A DNA stretch of 64,000 nucleotides, from assembly GCA_046316615.1 (NCBI GenBank), contig JBKDAN010000050.1:1-64000 (forward strand), given 5' to 3'. The DNA is from BJHL01 sp040378885 (lineage in GTDB: Bacteria > Planctomycetota > Phycisphaerae > Phycisphaerales > UBA1924). Under the pieces are notes generated by a model. It searched no databases. It had not been told where the DNA came from and saw nothing but the letters and a program-made list of their open reading frames with translations. The translations under genes and the position numbers were made by a program. Shown here in pieces: positions 7,474 through 15,432 of the stretch. Each line of letters begins with the position of its first letter. Position 1 is the first letter of the stretch.

Positions 7474-7965
7474 TCAGCTCTTCATGTTCACAAACTGCAG
7501 CGGCAGGTCAAGCCCCGCGCCATTCAGGAACTTCATGACGGCTTGCAGATCGTCGATCTGTTTGCCGGTCACGCGGAGTTCTTCGCCTTGGATGCTGGCC
7601 TGCACCTTGAGCTTGGTGTCCTTGATCATCCGGACGATCTCTTTGGCCTTCTCCTGCTCGATGCCGTCGCGGATTTTCGTTTCGCTCTTCATGCGGCCTG
7701 CGAGTGTGCTTTCGGGCTCGGGGAAGTCGAAGCTCTTGAGATCGATGCCGCGCTTGTTGGCCGCGCCGCGGAACATCTCGATGACACCCTTCACCTTCAT
7801 GCCGTCATCGGCGACGATCTTGAGTTTCTTGTCCTTGGCGTTGACAGTGATTTCAACGGGCGAGCCGCGGTAATCGAAGCGCGCGGCGATGGCCTTGTTG
7901 GTGTTGTTGATGGCGTTGTCGAGCTCGGCGAAGTTGAAACGGGAGACGATGTCGAAGGAGGGCAT
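7474..7965 (-). CDS. yajQ: YajQ-family nucleotide-binding protein
   Basis: 163 residues, full length for the family. The hallmark N-terminus MPSFDIVSRFNFAELDNA is followed by FDYRGSPVEI, SFDFPEPES and IKDTKLKVQASIQGEELRVTGK, ending in LPLQFVN, as in YajQ throughout bacteria. The protein has two ferredoxin-like domains; members bind nucleotides, and a Xanthomonas homologue binds cyclic di-GMP and acts as a transcription co-regulator (family knowledge). Whether this one does is unknown. Cytosolic. No operon partner: the next upstream gene is about 70 bases away. Confidence 0.95.
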   Translation of the reverse strand: MPSFDIVSRFNFAELDNAINNTNKAIAARFDYRGSPVEITVNAKDKKLKIVADDGMKVKGVIEMFRGAANKRGIDLKSFDFPEPESTLAGRMKSETKIRDGIEQEKAKEIVRMIKDTKLKVQASIQGEELRVTGKQIDDLQAVMKFLNGAGLDLPLQFVNMKS

Positions 7966-8037
7966 GGGGGATGATAGAAGTGCAGTACCACCGAAGGTAA
8001 AGAGTGAACGACTAACACGAAGTGTTCCATCCGTTTC

Positions 8038-9357
8038 CTAGGTGTACTTTACTCGCGAAAGCTGGAGGATGGTCTCACCCCGCAGAGCCTCATCGCCAAG
8101 TCGCACGGAGTGTGCATCGGGAGGTGCAATGGTATGAATCCGCTCGCGAATCTTGAAGATACCTTCGACGAAGGTTGATGCCCAGACGGCGTGGCGCCTG
8201 GCCCGCATGTAGAAACGAATCATCTCACCGGCAAACCTGCCTCGCAGGGGGATGGCAAAGAGACTGCCGGATTCCACAACCACAACGATCTCCTGAAGAG
8301 ACGTGTCATATTGCGCAAGCACACTCGCATGAGCACCCGGCTCGTCCATCCGCTGATAATCAAGCGTGTAACGCACCAAATCCCTCGCCGCGTCTTGGTC
8401 CTCAAGACCATACATGTTGGCGAGAGGCTCCTGTGATCCCAATTGGTCGCATTGAAACAGCAAGCCGCCGTCATGATGTCGATAGAAGTCAATCATCGCG
8501 GCAAATCGAGGATCATCCTTCACGATGGCGAATATCTCTCGTTGCACGTCAGCATCGGCCGGGCCGCGAAAGGCGTGGTACCCCCGCAGCGTGAAATTTC
8601 GTCGAATTCGTTTGGGCGCGAGAGCATGCAGAGGCGGCGCATCGCGATCGCGGTGAAGATCCCATACCTCATCACCAGCGCGGAACACCATCTCGAATCT
8701 CTCGGGCCCCATAGCAGATGCAACCTCGCTGCTCACGCCCGGCGCTAGCGATCGAAGAGTTGCCGGGCGCTGCGGAGGCTCGGGAATGTCATCCGCCCAC
8801 AGATGCGCGATGTGCGATTGCTCTTCCGCCTCCGACATCCACTCTGTGCGCACACAAGCTGGTTCGCCACGTGGCCACAGCGATGTCCACGAGCCGAAAA
8901 TCTTGAGGGCGTCTGCGCATGAGGCTGCGTTATCCAAAGCGGACGCTTCGAAGTAAATCGTCCGCCACATTAGAGCTGCGTCCGCCTTACGTTCCTCGCG
9001 CGAGATGCGTGCGACTGCTGCACGCGGAAGTTCGAGCTCGCTCAGGCCCACATCTCCGAGATATCCACTCAGGCACAACGTCTCCAGTGAACTCAGCAAG
9101 TCGCGAGCTGCCGATGGACGCAACTCTTCCGCGAGCAACTTGACCTTACGACCAAGTTTCACCAGTCGCTCTGAATCCGGAACGGTGGTTTCGTACTCGC
9201 GAGCGATCTGCTCGATAATCTCCGTGGCTGGGCCCGCGCGATCTGCCTTGTGATAGAACTGCAATAATCGTCGAACACCGCGAGCGCGACACAGTGATCG
9301 TGCCCAATCGGGCAGATCGTGCAGCAACGCAATCACCTTGCCCCTCGACAGGCTCAC
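8038..9357 (-). CDS. Hypothetical protein, cytosolic, 439 aa
   Basis: I do not recognise this family. The frame opens with GTG at 9357, 11 bases after the nuoF stop, with GGGGT upstream, so it is probably translated from the nuoF transcript. The N-terminal half (1-180) is helical and charged, resembling a helical-repeat fold (LPDWARSLCRARGVRRLLQFY, LLSSLETLCLSG). The C-terminal half has AAMIDFYRHHDGGLLFQ near residues 290-305, which recalls the start of SMI1/KNR4 (SUKH)-type domains, then a strand-rich part (LQEIVVVVESGSLFAIPL). No signal peptide and no membrane helix. A SUKH relation would suggest an immunity or partner-binding role, but this rests on one short motif. Confidence 0.6.
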   Translation of the reverse strand: MSLSRGKVIALLHDLPDWARSLCRARGVRRLLQFYHKADRAGPATEIIEQIAREYETTVPDSERLVKLGRKVKLLAEELRPSAARDLLSSLETLCLSGYLGDVGLSELELPRAAVARISREERKADAALMWRTIYFEASALDNAASCADALKIFGSWTSLWPRGEPACVRTEWMSEAEEQSHIAHLWADDIPEPPQRPATLRSLAPGVSSEVASAMGPERFEMVFRAGDEVWDLHRDRDAPPLHALAPKRIRRNFTLRGYHAFRGPADADVQREIFAIVKDDPRFAAMIDFYRHHDGGLLFQCDQLGSQEPLANMYGLEDQDAARDLVRYTLDYQRMDEPGAHASVLAQYDTSLQEIVVVVESGSLFAIPLRGRFAGEMIRFYMRARRHAVWASTFVEGIFKIRERIHTIAPPDAHSVRLGDEALRGETILQLSRVKYT

Positions 9358-9368
9358 CTTTACCCCGC

Positions 9369-10841
9369 TTACCGCGCCCCCGCCCCCACGCTCACCTTCA
9401 CCGCCACAAACGTCGGCTTCACGCGCTTCTCAAACTCGCTCCAGTACTTGTTCATGATCGTGCGCACGGCCCAGTTGTTGCCATCGGCGAGGCCGCAGAT
9501 GGTCGTGCCCGGCATGCTGCCCATGCTGGTGGCGATTTCGAGGGCGAGGTCCAGGTCCTTGGTCTTCGCGTTGCCTTCTTCGATGCGACCCATCAGCTGG
9601 TAGAGCCAGCCCGAGCCTTCGCGGCAGGGCGTGCACTGGCCGCAGCTCTCGTGCTTGAAGAAGCGGGCGATGTTGCGGGCCACGGCGACCATGTCGGTGT
9701 CTTCGTCAAAGATCGTGGGGCCGGCGGTGCCCAGGCCCAGCACGTTGTACTTGCGGCCGATGTCAAAATCCATCTCGGCGTCGTACTGATCGGGGCCCAA
9801 GATGCCCATGCTCACGCCGCCGGCGATTGCGCCCTTGAACTTCTTGCCATTGCGAATGCCGCCGCAGAGTTCTTCGACAAGCACGCGCAGCGGAATGCCC
9901 AGTTCGCACTCATAGCAGCCCGGACGATTGACGTGGCCGCTCACGCCCATGAGCTTGGTGCCGTGGCTGCCCGGCGCGCCTTGGAACGCGCTGGCGACGC
10001 CTTGGCCCAGGAACCAGTCGCTGCCGAACTCGAGAATGCTGGGCAAGTGCGCGAGCGTTTCAACGTTGTTGATGATCGTGGGCTTGCCGAAGAGGCCCTT
10101 GACGGCGGGGAAGGGCGGCTTGATGCGGGGCCAGCCGCGCTTGCCTTCGATGGCTTCGAGCAGACCGGTCTCTTCACCGCAGATGTATGCGCCTGCGCCT
10201 CGGTGCACGTAGCAATCAACGGCGAACGAACCGCCGCGTGCGGTGCTGGAGCCGTTCATCAGTCCCTTGCTGCCGAAGACGCCGTTGGCATAGGCCTCTT
10301 TCAGTGCGTTCTCGAGAACTTGCGCCTGGTGGTGATACTCACCGCGGATAAAGATGAACGCCGTCTTGATGCGGCAGGCGTAGCACGCGATGGCGATGCC
10401 TTCGAGCAGCAGATGCGGATCAAAGTCCATCAGCAGACGGTCCTTGAACGTGCCGGGCTCGCTCTCGTCGGCGTTGATGGCCAGATAGCGCTGGCCCGGG
10501 TCGGCTTCCACGCCGTTCGCATCGACAGCGAGCTTGGGCAGGAACGTCCACTTGAGACCCGTGGGGAAACCCGCGCCGCCGCGGCCGCGCAGCACGCTCT
10601 TCTTGACTTCCTCCGTCACGGCATCGGGCTTGAGGCTCAGAGCCTTGCGCAGACCGACATAGCCACCCGTCTTCACGTACTCGTCGTACGACACCGTGTG
10701 GCGACCCTTGGGGTCGGCGTAGGGCCAGCACGGAATGCGTTTGGTGAGCACCGCCCCACCACCATGCGCGAGCGACGCGAGCTTGGGGTTGACCTTGCCG
10801 GAGGGGTTGGAGGTGGTGAGGCCTTGGGGGTGAAATGCCAT
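9369..10841 (-). CDS. nuoF: NADH-quinone oxidoreductase subunit F (NADH-binding)
   Basis: 490 residues from the ATG at 10841. NuoF binds NADH and FMN at the tip of complex I, takes the hydride and passes electrons to its [4Fe-4S] cluster N3. Seen: SVLRGRGGAGFPTGLKW (NADH/FMN loop), NADESEPGTFKDR, FIFIRGEYHHQ, RGAGAYICGEETGLLEAIEGKRG (flavin loop), and the cluster motif ESCGQCTPCREG near 395-406 with the fourth cysteine in TTICGLAD near 448. All ligands are present. No other nuo gene (notably nuoE, nuoG) is adjacent, unlike the usual operon. Alternatives such as HoxF or formate dehydrogenase beta are less likely because no N-terminal NuoE-like or extra ferredoxin domain is fused. Confidence 0.92.
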   Translation of the reverse strand: MAFHPQGLTTSNPSGKVNPKLASLAHGGGAVLTKRIPCWPYADPKGRHTVSYDEYVKTGGYVGLRKALSLKPDAVTEEVKKSVLRGRGGAGFPTGLKWTFLPKLAVDANGVEADPGQRYLAINADESEPGTFKDRLLMDFDPHLLLEGIAIACYACRIKTAFIFIRGEYHHQAQVLENALKEAYANGVFGSKGLMNGSSTARGGSFAVDCYVHRGAGAYICGEETGLLEAIEGKRGWPRIKPPFPAVKGLFGKPTIINNVETLAHLPSILEFGSDWFLGQGVASAFQGAPGSHGTKLMGVSGHVNRPGCYECELGIPLRVLVEELCGGIRNGKKFKGAIAGGVSMGILGPDQYDAEMDFDIGRKYNVLGLGTAGPTIFDEDTDMVAVARNIARFFKHESCGQCTPCREGSGWLYQLMGRIEEGNAKTKDLDLALEIATSMGSMPGTTICGLADGNNWAVRTIMNKYWSEFEKRVKPTFVAVKVSVGAGAR

Positions 10842-10913
10842 AGGTGAGAAGAATACGCGGCAGAAGGTCCGTTGGAGACAGGGGAATGGCCGGGTCTTGA
10901 CCAATCCTTCGCG

Positions 10914-13232
10914 TCACTGGCTGGGACCGTCGGTCTCATAGGTGATCCGCATGCCTGCGATTTGCAGCTGGGAATCAGCAAAGCCGCCCGCCCATTCGAT
11001 GACCCAGCCGTTGGTGACTGGACGCTCGGGCTGGACAACCAGTTCAAGAGCGGCGTTCTGATTGTCGACCACGATGGGCGTGGGAATGGGCAGCACGCCA
11101 GTGCGCTGCGAACCGCCCTGCGTTTCAGTCGTGATTTCGCTGACGATGGCCGCAACCTGGTTTGGCAAGGTCGTGCGCAGCAGGGAGAAACGCATGTGGC
11201 GCGAGGCATCATTGTCGTTGTAGAAGATACTGATGTCGCGGATGCGTGATCCATGCGGCAGATTGAGCGGCACACGCAAGGTGATGTTGCTGGTACCCGA
11301 AGGGCCGCGGATGATCTCGCCATAGAAACCGGTGCGCACGGGGACATCTGGGCTGTTGCGCGTGCCAGGCAGGAACTCGCCCACGGAGTACATGCGGTAG
11401 GTGGTGCGGGGTGCGGCAAAGTTGATGTTGCCGGTGACACCGACGTTTCCAATGACGCGGACACCGCCGGCGGCTCGCACCGTGACCTGATTGGCTGCGG
11501 TGCTGGTGGTATACACACCTGCGGATAGATCGCTGCGATCAGACCAGACGAACGCGCCCTCGTGCAATGCGCGGGCTCGTGTGCCGCCGGCGAACGAGCC
11601 GATGGCGGTGGCTTGGTTGTCGATCCCACCCAGCACGCTGGACCAATCACCGGATGCGAGGTTGGCATCTCCACCAACGACAGTCGCTCCGTAAGCGGTG
11701 GACTGGTTGTAGATGCCGCCTGACATCGTGGAGAAGGGACCGGTGGCCTGATTCGAGTAACCACCGCTCAGCACGGATCGATCACCACTTGCGATGTTGG
11801 CGTCGCCACCGCCCACGAACGAAACGAAACCCTGAGAGCGATTGCTGAGGCCACCCACGATGGCACTGCCGGCGCCCGAGGTGATGTTGCCGTTGCCGCC
11901 ACCGATGAAGGAGCGATCGCCGCTGGCGAGATGGAAGTCGCCACCAGCCACGGTCGCGACGAATCCGCTGGCGGCGTTCTCGCTGCCGCCGGCAATGGTC
12001 GAAAAGCCGCCGCTCGCTCGGTTGTTCACACCACCGCCCACGGATGAGTACTGGCTGCTGGCGCGATTGCCAGAGCCACCCAACACGCTGCTGAACACGG
12101 CTGTGGCGCGATTGTCGCGACCAGCCCCCACGGTGGCGTACCAGGCATCCTGCGTTGAACCAACGGAATCGCCCGCGCGGTTGTTGCCGCCACCGCCGAC
12201 GAAGCCGTAATCATCCGTGACGCGGTTGTTGGTATTGAAGCTGTCGAGCAGGTCGGAGGAAGAACCGCCAGCGATCGTGCCGAAGTTCGCGGTGACGCTG
12301 TTGAGTGCCCCGCCGCCGACGACTGCACTCGACCCGGAAACGCTGTTGAAGTACCCGCCGCCGATCGTGGCGTGAAACGCTTGCGCCTGATTTTGGCTGC
12401 CGCCGCCGATGGTTGCGCTGTCACCCGCGGTGTTGACCGTGTTGCTAGAGCCGCCGCCGATGTTGGCCCACGACGCGGCGATGGAGTTGTTCATGCCGCC
12501 GCCGATGGCTGCCGCGTAGGCGGGCGAGACGATGACGTTGGAACTGGACCCGGCGATGATGTTGGGGTGGCCCGAGCGGAAGTCAATCATCAAGCCACGC
12601 GTGCCGTTGGATCGCAACTGGAGCGGGCCTGTCGGATTGTCGATGGGACCTGACATCTGAATGCCCGCAAACGCGTTGGTCCCTCCGAAGATGTTCGGAG
12701 CGTTCAAGCGTGGCACATTCACGCTCAACGCGGCGTCGGGAAGCGTGCCGGTGAGATTGCCAGCGTTGGTCAACTGCGCCGGGCTCAGACCAGCGAGCGT
12801 GTTGGCGTTTGCCGCGCTGTCTGCCTGCGTCGCCCTCGCGGCACGCGGAGCAGAGGTGAGCGCCTGATCGGGCGCGAGGTCCTGCAAGCCTGTTGCGTCG
12901 CCGCAGTCCAGACCCGCGTCAGGACGCACGCTCATCCGCAGCCAATACGCCTCGCGCATGAGCGAGGGCAGTTCAGGACCGACCTGCAGTTGAACACTGA
13001 ATTGCCCTGCGACGACGGGAACGTTGTCGGCGCAGAGCGTTCGGATGACTGAACCGTTGCCGTCCACAAGCGTGAAGAACAAATCGTGTGGGCCACTTGC
13101 TGGACCGGTTGCGTCGTTCAGGATGCCCTGATACGTGAAAGCGTCGGCGGGCGAATCGATGGCGAGTGCCGCTCCGCTGCAACTTGCCACGCACACCACT
13201 GTCAAAAATCCTCGCACGCATTTGCCACGCAT
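10914..13232 (-). CDS. Exported YadA-head-like (Hep/Hag) repeat protein
   Basis: 772 residues from the ATG at 13232, preferred over a TTG seven codons upstream because GGAGAG lies six bases before it. A signal peptide (to about 25) precedes a domain beginning FTYQGILNDATGPASGPHDLFF, common in planctomycete surface proteins. Residues about 230-570 contain roughly twenty repeats near 16 residues long with the pattern S-x-I/V-GGG-x-x-N-x-A-S-G, the left-handed beta-roll repeat of trimeric autotransporter heads. The C-terminal 180 residues look like a beta domain, not the four-strand membrane anchor of YadA, so surface attachment by that route is unlikely. Probably a secreted or cell-surface fibre. 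nuoF follows 72 bases downstream. Confidence 0.8.
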   Translation of the reverse strand: MRGKCVRGFLTVVCVASCSGAALAIDSPADAFTYQGILNDATGPASGPHDLFFTLVDGNGSVIRTLCADNVPVVAGQFSVQLQVGPELPSLMREAYWLRMSVRPDAGLDCGDATGLQDLAPDQALTSAPRAARATQADSAANANTLAGLSPAQLTNAGNLTGTLPDAALSVNVPRLNAPNIFGGTNAFAGIQMSGPIDNPTGPLQLRSNGTRGLMIDFRSGHPNIIAGSSSNVIVSPAYAAAIGGGMNNSIAASWANIGGGSSNTVNTAGDSATIGGGSQNQAQAFHATIGGGYFNSVSGSSAVVGGGALNSVTANFGTIAGGSSSDLLDSFNTNNRVTDDYGFVGGGGNNRAGDSVGSTQDAWYATVGAGRDNRATAVFSSVLGGSGNRASSQYSSVGGGVNNRASGGFSTIAGGSENAASGFVATVAGGDFHLASGDRSFIGGGNGNITSGAGSAIVGGLSNRSQGFVSFVGGGDANIASGDRSVLSGGYSNQATGPFSTMSGGIYNQSTAYGATVVGGDANLASGDWSSVLGGIDNQATAIGSFAGGTRARALHEGAFVWSDRSDLSAGVYTTSTAANQVTVRAAGGVRVIGNVGVTGNINFAAPRTTYRMYSVGEFLPGTRNSPDVPVRTGFYGEIIRGPSGTSNITLRVPLNLPHGSRIRDISIFYNDNDASRHMRFSLLRTTLPNQVAAIVSEITTETQGGSQRTGVLPIPTPIVVDNQNAALELVVQPERPVTNGWVIEWAGGFADSQLQIAGMRITYETDGPSQ

Positions 13233-13497
13233 GGGCGCTCTCCGCATTTTCAATGACGGGGATCAACCGGCACACGCGCTGGCTGCATCCTGCTGGATGA
13301 AGCGAGAAAGTCTTCTGCTTGATGCCACGAATCAGCGGAAAGCCGGTACACGTGACCACGCGATGGCCAGTGAAGTACACGCCGGGCGGCGGAAATCACC
13401 ACGCGAAAGAGTGACAGGGCCGTTCGCAACGCGGCAAGATGCGGGATGGATGCTCATCGCAACAGCGGACAGTGAACGCGCAGAGATCGTCTGGGCA

Positions 13498-13713
13498 TCA
13501 CTGCTGTGTTGGCTTGTCCGGAAACTGCACTTCATCAATAACCGTGCGTCGCAGTGTCACGCTTTGCGGACCTTCGGGCGTGTCAACGAGCGTTTGTGCC
13601 GTCATCTCGCGGCGTGCGACTTCCTGCGACACGGGTTGCCGCGGCGCAGGGTCGCTCGTCACCGCTTTGGCGATGTGGCCGAAGAACAAGCCGAGATTGC
13701 GTGCCAGCGACAT
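13498..13713 (-). CDS. Small hypothetical protein, 71 aa
   Basis: Starts with ATG at 13713, 19 bases after the stop of the upstream lipoprotein gene, so probably co-transcribed with it. MSLARNLGLFFGHIAKAVTSD is amphipathic and may touch the membrane; the rest is polar (VSQEVARREMTAQTLVDTPEG, then VTLRRTVIDEVQ). No known domain. The codon pattern looks like coding sequence, but there is no clear ribosome site. The 265 bases from here to the repeat-protein start at 13232 hold no feature I recognise. Confidence 0.55.
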   Translation of the reverse strand: MSLARNLGLFFGHIAKAVTSDPAPRQPVSQEVARREMTAQTLVDTPEGPQSVTLRRTVIDEVQFPDKPTQQ

Positions 13714-13732
13714 CAAGCCATTGTACGAGCTG

Positions 13733-14191
13733 TTACTTGCTCGCGGGCGTTGCGGCAGGCGTGGTCGCGATCAGCGCGTCGGTCACGGCCTTGCGATCAC
13801 TACTGGCAAGGTCAGCGCGGCGCAGGCTCGCGGCGAGCGTGTTACGGGTTTCGATGGAGGTGCTGGGGTTGTTCACGATCGCGGTGAAGACCTGGGTGGC
13901 GTCGCGGCTTGCCATGCGACTGCTCGATGCAGCATCGACCAGTGCGAGTTGCTCTGACTGCGTGAGGTCCGAACGCTGCGCAATGGCAATCAGCGCATCG
14001 CGACGCTCGCCCGAACTGCTGATGCCGCGTGCGGCGCGAATGCTGGCCCAGTTGGCGGTGGATTGCGCCTCGGGCGGTACCGTGACATACACCGGGTCGC
14101 TGGTTTCAGCGACGATAATGCAGCCTGACAGCGTTGCCAGAGGAGCAAGCAGGGCGAGCGCAAAGACGGAGCGAGCGAACGGGCGGGACAT
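13733..14191 (-). CDS. Small lipoprotein, function unknown
   Basis: 152 residues from the ATG at 14191; the longer open frame upstream is non-coding in character. The signal peptide ends in the lipobox LSGC with Cys24 as the lipidation site. The mature part is alpha-helical with ALIAIAQRSDLTQSEQLALVDAAS, RMASRDATQVFTAIVNNP and TRNTLAASLRRADLASSDRKAVTDAL, repeats of helices separated by short turns that look like a small helical-bundle or HEAT-like domain. Outer-membrane or periplasmic anchoring is inferred. It is divergent from the Bax-inhibitor-like gene, with 277 bases between that show no recognised site beyond their promoters. Confidence 0.75.
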   Translation of the reverse strand: MSRPFARSVFALALLAPLATLSGCIIVAETSDPVYVTVPPEAQSTANWASIRAARGISSSGERRDALIAIAQRSDLTQSEQLALVDAASSSRMASRDATQVFTAIVNNPSTSIETRNTLAASLRRADLASSDRKAVTDALIATTPAATPASK

Positions 14192-14468
14192 CAGGTGAAC
14201 TCCGAGGGGTGCGGTGAGCGTGCATTTGAGGGCCTGCAATGGCTCGAAAACACAAATGCAACTCCAGTATCCGCAATGCAGTATTCGGTTTCGGGCACGT
14301 GAGAATTTCATCGACGTGCGTAGTGTTCTACGAAGTAGTTGGACACGCGTAACGCCTGCTCGGGGCTGGCGCGACGCGAAATGCAACCGCAGGTTGCATG
14401 TACTGACAAATGAAGCGTTTGCGGCATGCCCGGACGCATGCACACTCGCGCTAAGGAAGGATCGAATC

Positions 14469-15266
14469 ATGCTTCGAACAAGCAATCCAGTGCTGCGTGA
14501 AGACACTTTCGCAGGTCAGCGCTGGGGCGGGATCATGAATGACTTGCAACGCCACGAGTCGGGCATCAGCGCACCAGCGCGGCCGGACGTCATGACGATT
14601 CAAGGAACGGCTCTCAAGACAGGTTTCCTCGTACTCCTGTGCAGCAGCGCCGCCGTCGCGAGCTATGTGGCTGTTGATCGCGGTCAGATCTCGGCGGGTT
14701 TGCCAGTGTTTGGCGGCGGTCTCATCGCGTTTGTCATCGCTCTGGTGCTGGCGTTCTGGAACAAGGGCGCGCCGTTTCTGGGACCGATCTACGCAGTCTT
14801 CAAGGGCGCTTTCCTCGGTGCCGTCACGCTGCTCATCGCATCACGCGCCGGTGACAAGGCAGCCATGATCATCGGCCCGGCGATCGGCCTGACGCTGGGG
14901 ATTGCGATCGCGCTCGCGGCGGGTTACGCGTTCGGCCTTATCCGCATCGGCAGCACGATGGCGAAAGTCATTATCGTGGGCACCATGGGCCTGATGCTGT
15001 TCTACCTGGCTCAGGTTGTGCTGGGCATGATGGGCATTCAGTTCCTTGGTCAGGTCCACCAGGCCGGCCCCATCGGCATCGGCTTCAGCCTGTTTGTCAT
15101 CGTGCTGGCTTCGCTCAACCTCGTCTTGACCTTCCAGTACGCCGATGACGGCGTGAAGAACGGCGCCCCCAAGTACATGGAGTGGTACATGGGCTTCGCG
15201 ATCCTCGTTGAGTTGGCCTGGCTGTATCTTGAGATTCTCAAGCTGCTGGACAAGCTGCGGCGTTGA
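14469..15266 (+). CDS. Bax inhibitor-1/YccA-family membrane protein
   Basis: 265 residues from the ATG at 14469, set by AAGGAAGG eight bases upstream. After a soluble N-terminus of about 40 residues there are seven hydrophobic segments, as in the BI-1/TMBIM superfamily (YccA, YetJ). Family-like pieces are TFLGPIYAVFKGAFLGAV-type (GPIYAVFKGAFLGAVTLL), LVLTFQYADDGVKNGAPKYMEWYMGFAILVELAWLYLEILKLL at the end, with the acidic residues near the C-terminus that line the pore in YetJ. Members are pH-sensitive calcium leak channels or interact with membrane proteases; the role here is not predictable. Monocistronic, inner membrane. Confidence 0.85.
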   Translation: MLRTSNPVLREDTFAGQRWGGIMNDLQRHESGISAPARPDVMTIQGTALKTGFLVLLCSSAAVASYVAVDRGQISAGLPVFGGGLIAFVIALVLAFWNKGAPFLGPIYAVFKGAFLGAVTLLIASRAGDKAAMIIGPAIGLTLGIAIALAAGYAFGLIRIGSTMAKVIIVGTMGLMLFYLAQVVLGMMGIQFLGQVHQAGPIGIGFSLFVIVLASLNLVLTFQYADDGVKNGAPKYMEWYMGFAILVELAWLYLEILKLLDKLRR

Positions 15267-15373
15267 GTTCTCACGGGCTTTGCCACCTGCCACGCTGGGC
15301 CTTTCTCCCGCGACAGCATCCGGCCTTACGATGTTGTGCGGACAGACGTGCAAGGCTGGGGAAGGTGAAAGCC

Positions 15374-15432
15374 ATGAAGAATCCCGTACACGTTTTCACA
15401 GGCGCGGCTTTGACGGCCGCGCTTGTTTTTTT
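15374..15432 (+). other. Out-of-frame signal peptide start upstream of 15423 gene (T7 frame break)
   Basis: An ATG at 15374 after GGGGAAGG opens MKNPVHVFTGAALTAALVF, a textbook signal peptide, but in the frame one base off from the long gene that follows. The two frames meet at TTTTTTT (15426-15432). Removing one T would join the signal peptide to WSTVMHVQTARAQETV with an ARA-Q cleavage site. Confidence 0.6.

Noticed and set aside
9294..10847. A 517-codon open frame on the plus strand
   Set aside because: It is the antisense of nuoF, whose motifs are unmistakable. Its composition (Ala, Gly, Val, His, Asp) is that of a GC-rich shadow frame.
10914..13232. The periodic GGC-rich stretch as a CRISPR or satellite array
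   Set aside because: The period is in codons of a protein repeat (GGG-x-x-N), with free third positions. No identical DNA repeats or spacers.
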